A stretch of 5,931 bases of DNA from assembly GCA_937894185.1 (NCBI GenBank), contig CALCSA010000120.1:1-5931 (forward strand), read 5' to 3'. The notes below the pieces were generated by a model, which did not search any database, was not told the origin of the DNA, and saw only the letters and a program-made list of their open reading frames with translations. Both the position numbers and the translations under genes were made by a program. Numbering within the stretch: position 1 is the first letter of the stretch; the number at the start of each line of letters is the position of its first letter. Shown here in pieces: positions 1 to 3,290 of this stretch. This DNA comes from an uncultured Clostridia bacterium. Lineage in GTDB: Bacteria; Bacillota; Clostridia; Oscillospirales; Ruminococcaceae.

Positions 1-737
1 CCTATTTTGCCGCCGATATTGCCTACCACTACGACAAATTTGCCTTGCGGGGCTTTGATACCGTCATCGACGTGTGGGGGGCCGATCATCACGGCCACGT
101 GGCCCGGCTGAAAGGCGCCATGGACGCCGCGGGGCTTTCCGGCGACGCGCTGGATATTGTGCTGATGCAATTGGTCCGCCTGATGAAGGACGGCGAGCCC
201 TACCGGATGAGCAAGCGCAGCGGCCGCTCGGTGACTCTGCGGGATCTTTTGGACGACGTGGAGGTGGATGCCGCCCGCTTCTTCTTTAACATGCAGTCCC
301 CCGGTTCCTCCATGGATTTTGATCTGGATCTGGCGGTGGAGCAAAGCAGCCAGAACCCGGTTTACTACGTTCAGTACGCCCACGCCAGAATTTGCAGCAT
401 CCTGCGCAAGCTGGAAGAAGGGGGCGTCACCCCCCGCAAGGTGACGCAGGAAGAGCTGCTGCTCCTTTCCACCCCCGAGGAGATCGCCCTGATCCGCAGG
501 CTGGCACAGCTCCCCGGAGAGATCATCTTGGTGACCGAGCGGTACGACCCCAGTGCCCTGACCCACTACGTCACCGATCTCGCCAACCTGTTCCACAAGT
601 TTTACGGTGCCTGCCGCGTCAACGTTCCCGAGGAGGAGCCCCTGATGCAGGCAAGGCTCTGCCTCTGTCTCTGCGTGCGAACCGCATTGGCAAACACGCT
701 CAGGTTGCTGGGCATTCACGCCCCCGAAAGCATGTAA
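1..737 (+). CDS. argS: Arginyl-tRNA synthetase, C-terminal part (5' end outside window)
   Basis: Class I aminoacyl-tRNA synthetase that charges tRNA(Arg) with arginine in the cytoplasm. The reading frame is open from the left edge (first full codon at base 3) to a TAA at 735-737, giving 244 visible residues, a little under half of a usual ArgS. In order I see the end of the catalytic core with the ArgS-typical stretch IDVWGADHHGHVARLKGAM; the KMSKS-loop equivalent as YRMSKRSGR (fragment residues about 67-75), with the SKR variant common in bacterial ArgS; and from about residue 118 the helical DALR anticodon-binding domain, beginning NPVYYVQYAHARI and ending in the characteristic LLGIHAPESM tail. 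The ATG/TTG codons near base 45 are internal, because the conserved sequence continues upstream in frame. The next gene starts 88 bases downstream with no clear terminator between, so read-through is possible. The identification is firm. Confidence 0.97.
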   Translation, partial: YFAADIAYHYDKFALRGFDTVIDVWGADHHGHVARLKGAMDAAGLSGDALDIVLMQLVRLMKDGEPYRMSKRSGRSVTLRDLLDDVEVDAARFFFNMQSPGSSMDFDLDLAVEQSSQNPVYYVQYAHARICSILRKLEEGGVTPRKVTQEELLLLSTPEEIALIRRLAQLPGEIILVTERYDPSALTHYVTDLANLFHKFYGACRVNVPEEEPLMQARLCLCLCVRTALANTLRLLGIHAPESM

Positions 738-813
738 ATACCATCAAGGCCATGGGGAACGCCTTCCGCGGCTTTGTTGAAAGACGGAAGAATTCCCGGT
801 GGCCACAGGCGAC

Positions 814-819
814 AGGAGG
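814..819 (+). promoter_or_regulatory. Ribosome binding site deciding the start at 826
   Basis: A perfect AGGAGG lies six bases before ATG 826. It selects this start over the in-frame GTG at 799, which has no purine-rich site at the right distance and would make the Shine-Dalgarno sequence part of the coding region. Confidence 0.85.
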
Positions 820-2025
820 AGCTACATGTTGGATTTGGAAAGTCCGATGCTGTTGGAGGGAGATATTCGAGGAGCCCTGAGCGCGTTCGGTCCGGGGCCC
901 GATGTCTGCCCGGAGGAATGGTTGGTACAAAACCCCGGGTTGCTTCTCAATGTGCTGTCCGCCTTCCGGGATGCCGGGGCAGATGTTCTACCCGCCATGA
1001 CCTTTGGCGCCAATGTGCTGACTCTTTCCGATTACGAAATGGGGGATGAGGCCCGCCGGCTCAACACCCGCCTTGCCGAGCTGACCGCCACGGCGGCCCC
1101 TCAGGTGGTGGTGGCGGGAGGTCTTGCCCCGGCGGGCCACCCTCCCGAGCCTTTTGGGCCTCTGCCCTATACCGACTTGATCGACACCTACGCCGAGCAG
1201 GCCCTTACTCTGCGGGATGCGGGGGCGGGTCTGATTCTCATTGGGGGGATGGAGACTCTCTGCGAGGCCAGAGCTGCCGTTCTGGGGGCCAGACAATCCC
1301 GGCTGCCGGTTCTGGTCACTCTTGCCATTGATGATTCCGGCATGACTCCCATGGGGTCCGATCCTTTGGCGGCTCTCATCTGTCTGCAGGAGCTGGGGAT
1401 TTCCGCCTTTGGCCTGCAGTGCGACGCCGGGCCTCAGGCCCTGCTGGAGCCTTTGCGCCGCTTGGCTCCCTTCGCCAAGGTCCCCCTCATGGCAAGACCG
1501 GGGATGGAAGGCTTTGCTCCGGAGGAAGTCAGCTGTTCCTGTTGGGAGCTGTTGGCCGCCGGAGCCCGGATTCTGGGGGGCGGACCGGGAGCCACTTCCG
1601 ATCACATGCGGGCCCTGCGGATTTTGATGGACGACTTTGACTACACCTCCTTCCCGCCGCCGAGGCCCAGTCAGGACCCGGCGATTCGATTGGCGGACGA
1701 AGGCGACGTTTACTACATTGAGGAGGGGACGGTATACTCCCCGCCTATCGACTGTTCGGCGGAAATTTCCACCCACATCCTCAATGCGGAGGAGGCGGAC
1801 CCTGATCTGCTCCTCTTCCATCTGCGGGATGTGCAGGATGCCTACAATCTCGGGCAGAACATTCATTTGGCCCACACCGCCGTCTGTCTTCGGGCCGACA
1901 GCGAGGAAGCTCTGGAAATCGCCCTGCTCTACTACAGCGGCCGGGCGGCTATCAGCGCCGACAGTAAGGTGGATGCCCAAACTCAGGAGCTGTTGGCCCA
2001 AGGCTATGGAGCTGTGGTGCTTTAA
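820..2025 (+). CDS. Divergent homocysteine S-methyltransferase-family protein with degenerate zinc site (CDS proper 826-2025)
   Basis: Start chosen at ATG 826 (399 aa), because AGGAGG at 814-819 sits six bases before it; a GTG at 799 in the same frame has no such site. Residues about 8-280 align by eye with the TIM-barrel homocysteine methyltransferase domain of MetH and BHMT-type enzymes: ECPEL-like CPEEW, AGADVLPAMTFGAN, a helix with EARAAVLGAR, PVLVTLAIDDSG, and GISAFGLQC. Such enzymes move a methyl group to homocysteine using a zinc held by three cysteines. The first, C199, is present. The usual GGCCGT motif reads GGGPGAT (251-257), so the other two are absent, and the N-terminal DGAMGT motif is altered to EGDIRGA. 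Two extra cysteines, C237 and C239, lie nearby. Residues about 290-399 resemble part of a pterin-binding domain. There is no cobalamin domain. Family membership is likely; ordinary methionine synthase activity is doubtful. Confidence 0.85.
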   Translation, partial: SYMLDLESPMLLEGDIRGALSAFGPGPDVCPEEWLVQNPGLLLNVLSAFRDAGADVLPAMTFGANVLTLSDYEMGDEARRLNTRLAELTATAAPQVVVAGGLAPAGHPPEPFGPLPYTDLIDTYAEQALTLRDAGAGLILIGGMETLCEARAAVLGARQSRLPVLVTLAIDDSGMTPMGSDPLAALICLQELGISAFGLQCDAGPQALLEPLRRLAPFAKVPLMARPGMEGFAPEEVSCSCWELLAAGARILGGGPGATSDHMRALRILMDDFDYTSFPPPRPSQDPAIRLADEGDVYYIEEGTVYSPPIDCSAEISTHILNAEEADPDLLLFHLRDVQDAYNLGQNIHLAHTAVCLRADSEEALEIALLYYSGRAAISADSKVDAQTQELLAQGYGAVVL

Positions 2026-2112
2026 AGTGGAGAGACGATTTGCCAGATCAGTTGCAGATCTAAATGTATCACAGGCTAACCATTTTAATTTTTAAGCTGC
2101 AGGAGGAGCAAG

Positions 2113-2685
2113 ATGCCCTTTAAGATGTTCCGGGTGAACAGTGCCGCCGAGCTAGATAGTGCGCCGGTGGCTCTTACCGCCCATTATCCATTGGAAAAAC
2201 GAGACTATAAACCCTATGCCCAGTGCAATCTTTGCTGGAACGACGACGCCCTGCTGCTGCGGATGTGGGCCTTTGAGGTTTCTCCTCCCCCCGGCAGCGA
2301 GCTGAAGGCTCTGCTTTATCTTTGGGAGGAGCGGCCGGACACCGCCCTTGCCGTCACCATGGAGCCGGAAGAAAAATGCGCCTTCTCCCTGTATCGGGAC
2401 GGGGAGTTTCAGATCGTTTCGCCGCCGGAAGGTTTTCACCTCCATCCCCACAGCGGAGAGGACCTGCAGGGGATTTATTGGGGAGGCCTTGTCACGCTAC
2501 CAAAAAGCTGGCTGGCTCAATGGGGCAAGGTGAGGCTGAAGGCGGGAGCGGTGATTCCCGGTAACTTTTATAAACTCTGTCCGGGGCCGGAAATGGCTCA
2601 CCAAGGCAGCGCCTTTCCCGTGGATTTTTTAGAAAATCCCTTTGACCGCGAGAGTATGGAAGAGTTTTTGGTGGTATCCTATTGA
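2113..2685 (+). CDS. Uncharacterised protein resembling family 9 carbohydrate-binding modules
   Basis: A 190-residue protein with a clear ribosome binding site (AGGAGG at 2101-2106, six bases before the ATG). No signal peptide or membrane segment is visible, so it is probably cytoplasmic. The sequence is rich in aromatic residues and beta-strand-like stretches: YKPYAQCNLCW (32-42) followed by a strand ending in LRMWAFE, then LLYLWEERPD, the histidine-rich FHLHPHSGEDLQG (108-120), YWGG (122-125), PGNFYKLC (149-156) and a closing EEFLVVSY. This order recalls the DOMON/CBM9-like sandwich of small Clostridia proteins of unknown role; I recognise the style rather than a named gene. Two close cysteines (C38, C41) and three histidines (109, 111, 113) could bind metal, but this is speculation. 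The gene lies 87 bases after the methyltransferase-like gene in an AT-richer gap with no convincing terminator, so it may share that transcript. No function can be assigned. Confidence 0.85.
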   Translation: MPFKMFRVNSAAELDSAPVALTAHYPLEKRDYKPYAQCNLCWNDDALLLRMWAFEVSPPPGSELKALLYLWEERPDTALAVTMEPEEKCAFSLYRDGEFQIVSPPEGFHLHPHSGEDLQGIYWGGLVTLPKSWLAQWGKVRLKAGAVIPGNFYKLCPGPEMAHQGSAFPVDFLENPFDRESMEEFLVVSY

Positions 2686-2694
2686 GGAAAACTA

Positions 2695-2703
2695 TGCTAT
2701 AAT
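2695..2703 (+). promoter_or_regulatory. Extended -10 promoter, TGCTATAAT
   Basis: A perfect TATAAT (2698-2703) is preceded by TG one base upstream, the extended -10 form that vegetative sigma factors can use without a good -35. The hexamer at the -35 position (TATCCT, 2675-2680) is poor. It begins ten bases after the stop of the preceding gene and would start transcription near 2710, reading the hairpin region and then the small membrane-protein gene at 2843. This is sequence evidence only. Confidence 0.6.
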
Positions 2704-2709
2704 AGTAAG

Positions 2710-2815
2710 AAGGCATCTGCGATAACGAGCCTGTGGCAAAACGATGAAGAGCGTTTTGCCCACGGGGTTTCTGCGTGGACCCAATGCGCTCCGGCTGTTT
2801 TGGGCTGTCTTTTCT
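2710..2815 (+). ncRNA. Candidate structured leader or small RNA
   Basis: This stretch runs from the predicted transcription start to TCTTTTCT at 2808-2815 and shows no convincing reading frame. Its main element is a strong hairpin. CCTGTGGCAAAACG (2730-2743) pairs with CGTTTTGCCCACGGG (2752-2766), making about 14 pairs with one bulged C, one G-T pair and an eight-base loop. Two weaker pairings follow and overlap: GGGTT with GACCC (about 2765-2782) and CCCAA (2780-2784) with TTGGG (2800-2804), the latter just before a run rich in T. It could be a free small RNA of about 105 bases, the 5' leader of the gene at 2843, or, for the first hairpin alone, a weak terminator for the gene ending at 2685. 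I compared it mentally with 6S, SRP and tmRNA and with common riboswitches and could not match it. Confidence 0.35.
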
Positions 2816-2842
2816 ACCATCATATGAGAGGTGTTGATTGCG

Positions 2843-2986
2843 TTGAAGGTGTTTGGTCGGATGTTGGCTATTTTGGTGGCCGCCATCTTAAGTGTTGTGG
2901 CGGTACAACGTCTGGTGCTCAAGCTGTACACCGATATTGGCAAGCACTACATCCTCATCGACGACGATACCGGCAAGGAAGCGTAG
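2843..2986 (+). CDS. Small single-pass membrane protein (47 aa, TTG start)
   Basis: The protein begins MKVFGRM and has one hydrophobic helix at about residues 7-26 (LAILVAAILSVVAV and flanking residues). Basic residues lie on both sides (K2, R6; R23, K27), and the C-terminal tail of about 20 residues ends in the acidic YILIDDDTGKEA. TTG 2843 was chosen because GAGGTG at 2828-2833 lies nine bases upstream; GTG 2831, TTG 2834 and ATG 2861 are alternatives in the same frame, and a stop at 2825 bounds it. The gene has its own upstream promoter (2695) and a terminator 22 bases after the TAG, so it looks like a one-gene unit. The other frames through this stretch give low-complexity, arginine- and histidine-rich translations unlike real proteins. 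I do not recognise a family; similar-sized membrane proteins often modulate larger membrane partners, but nothing here shows which. Confidence 0.6.
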   Translation: MKVFGRMLAILVAAILSVVAVQRLVLKLYTDIGKHYILIDDDTGKEA

Positions 2987-3008
2987 CCGCTTCTTAACAT
3001 GAAACCAC

Positions 3009-3045
3009 AGCACCACCGGCCTGCAACCGATGGTGCTCTTTTGTT
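3009..3045 (+). terminator. Factor-independent terminator
   Basis: AGCACCA (3009-3015) pairs perfectly with TGGTGCT (3031-3037). After one C-A mismatch the stem continues with CGG (3017-3019) pairing CCG (3027-3029) around a seven-base loop. The stem is followed by CTTTTGTT (3038-3045). It lies 22 bases after the stop of the 47-aa gene and isolates that unit from the mfd promoter downstream. Confidence 0.8.
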
Positions 3046-3127
3046 GAAATAGCCACCTGCCTATGCCGGAGATTAGTGGAATTTTTTGCAGGAGGCAAGT
3101 TTTTCAAGCTTTTATCCCTGTGCGATA

Positions 3128-3136
3128 TGGTATAAT
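3128..3136 (+). promoter_or_regulatory. Extended -10 promoter for mfd, TGGTATAAT
   Basis: A perfect TATAAT (3131-3136) with the upstream TG of an extended -10 lies about 160 bases before the mfd start. The -35 region (around 3108-3114, GCTTTTA) is weak, as at the promoter at 2695. The predicted start near 3143 falls inside the inverted repeat at 3137-3151. No other good promoter lies between here and mfd. Confidence 0.65.
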
Positions 3137-3198
3137 AGCCGCAAAGCGGCTCTTATACATTTATTTTATAAGGCCCACCCTATGGGTGATGGTCCATC

Positions 3199-3246
3199 AT
3201 GCCATTCTCCGCGTTGATGGTATTATGTAGATTAGCAGACCCATAG
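3199..3246 (+). CDS. Possible 15-codon leader peptide upstream of mfd
   Basis: ATG 3199 opens a frame reading MPFSALMVLCRLADP and stops at TAG 3244-3246. A weak ribosome-binding-like GGTGA lies nine bases upstream (3185-3189). It covers the second TGATGG copy and ends exactly at the end of the ACCCATAG segment, so a translating ribosome would disturb the alternative pairings of the mfd leader. So short a frame occurs easily by chance, and the peptide has no run of a regulatory amino acid, so this is only a candidate. Confidence 0.2.
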   Translation: MPFSALMVLCRLADP

Positions 3247-3280
3247 CAAGGATTCGGCGGGGCATCGTCGATGTTTGGAC

Positions 3281-3285
3281 AGGAG
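3281..3285 (+). promoter_or_regulatory. Ribosome binding site of mfd
   Basis: AGGAG lies five bases before ATG 3291. It supports that start, from which the protein begins MKQFSRLLEHSPGY like other Firmicutes Mfd proteins. Confidence 0.8.
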
Positions 3286-3290
3286 TTTCT

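Larger units (their letters stand above)
3137..3290 (+). promoter_or_regulatory. mfd leader with tandem inverted repeats and alternative pairings
   Basis: Four inverted repeats sit almost end to end: AGCCGC/GCGGCT (3137-3151), CTTATA/TATAAG (3152-3172), CACCC/GGGTG (3176-3188) and TGATGG/CCATCA (3187-3199). TGATGGT recurs at 3215-3221, so CCATCA (3194-3199) can pair with either copy. CTATGGGT (3180-3187) can also pair with ACCCATAG (3239-3246), which excludes the third hairpin. A small CATCG/CGATG repeat (3263-3273) lies just before the mfd ribosome binding site. There is no U-run after these stems, so a classical terminator is not evident. I do not recognise a riboswitch class. A regulatory role is inferred from the arrangement alone. 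Confidence 0.45.

Noticed and set aside
763..790. CTTCCG/CGGAAG inverted repeat between argS and the next gene
   Set aside because: The stem is short with a 16-base loop and no T-run follows, so I do not call it a terminator.
799..825. GTG 799 as the start of the methyltransferase-like gene
   Set aside because: No ribosome binding site lies before it, and the perfect AGGAGG at 814-819 points to ATG 826. The extra residues do not fit the family.
988..2001. Long open frame of 337 codons on the - strand opposite the methyltransferase-like gene
   Set aside because: It mirrors the GC-biased third positions of the + strand gene. Its translation is rich in G, R, Q and H with no recognisable domain, and it has no ribosome binding site.
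2040..2089. Promoter-like TTGCCA/TTGCAG hexamers in the AT-richer gap before the CBM9-like gene
   Set aside because: No acceptable -10 hexamer lies 16-18 bases downstream of either, so there is no supportable promoter.
3090..3095. Perfect AGGAGG in the intergenic region before the mfd promoter
   Set aside because: No ATG, GTG or TTG follows at a usable distance, so it is not a ribosome binding site for any frame I can find.
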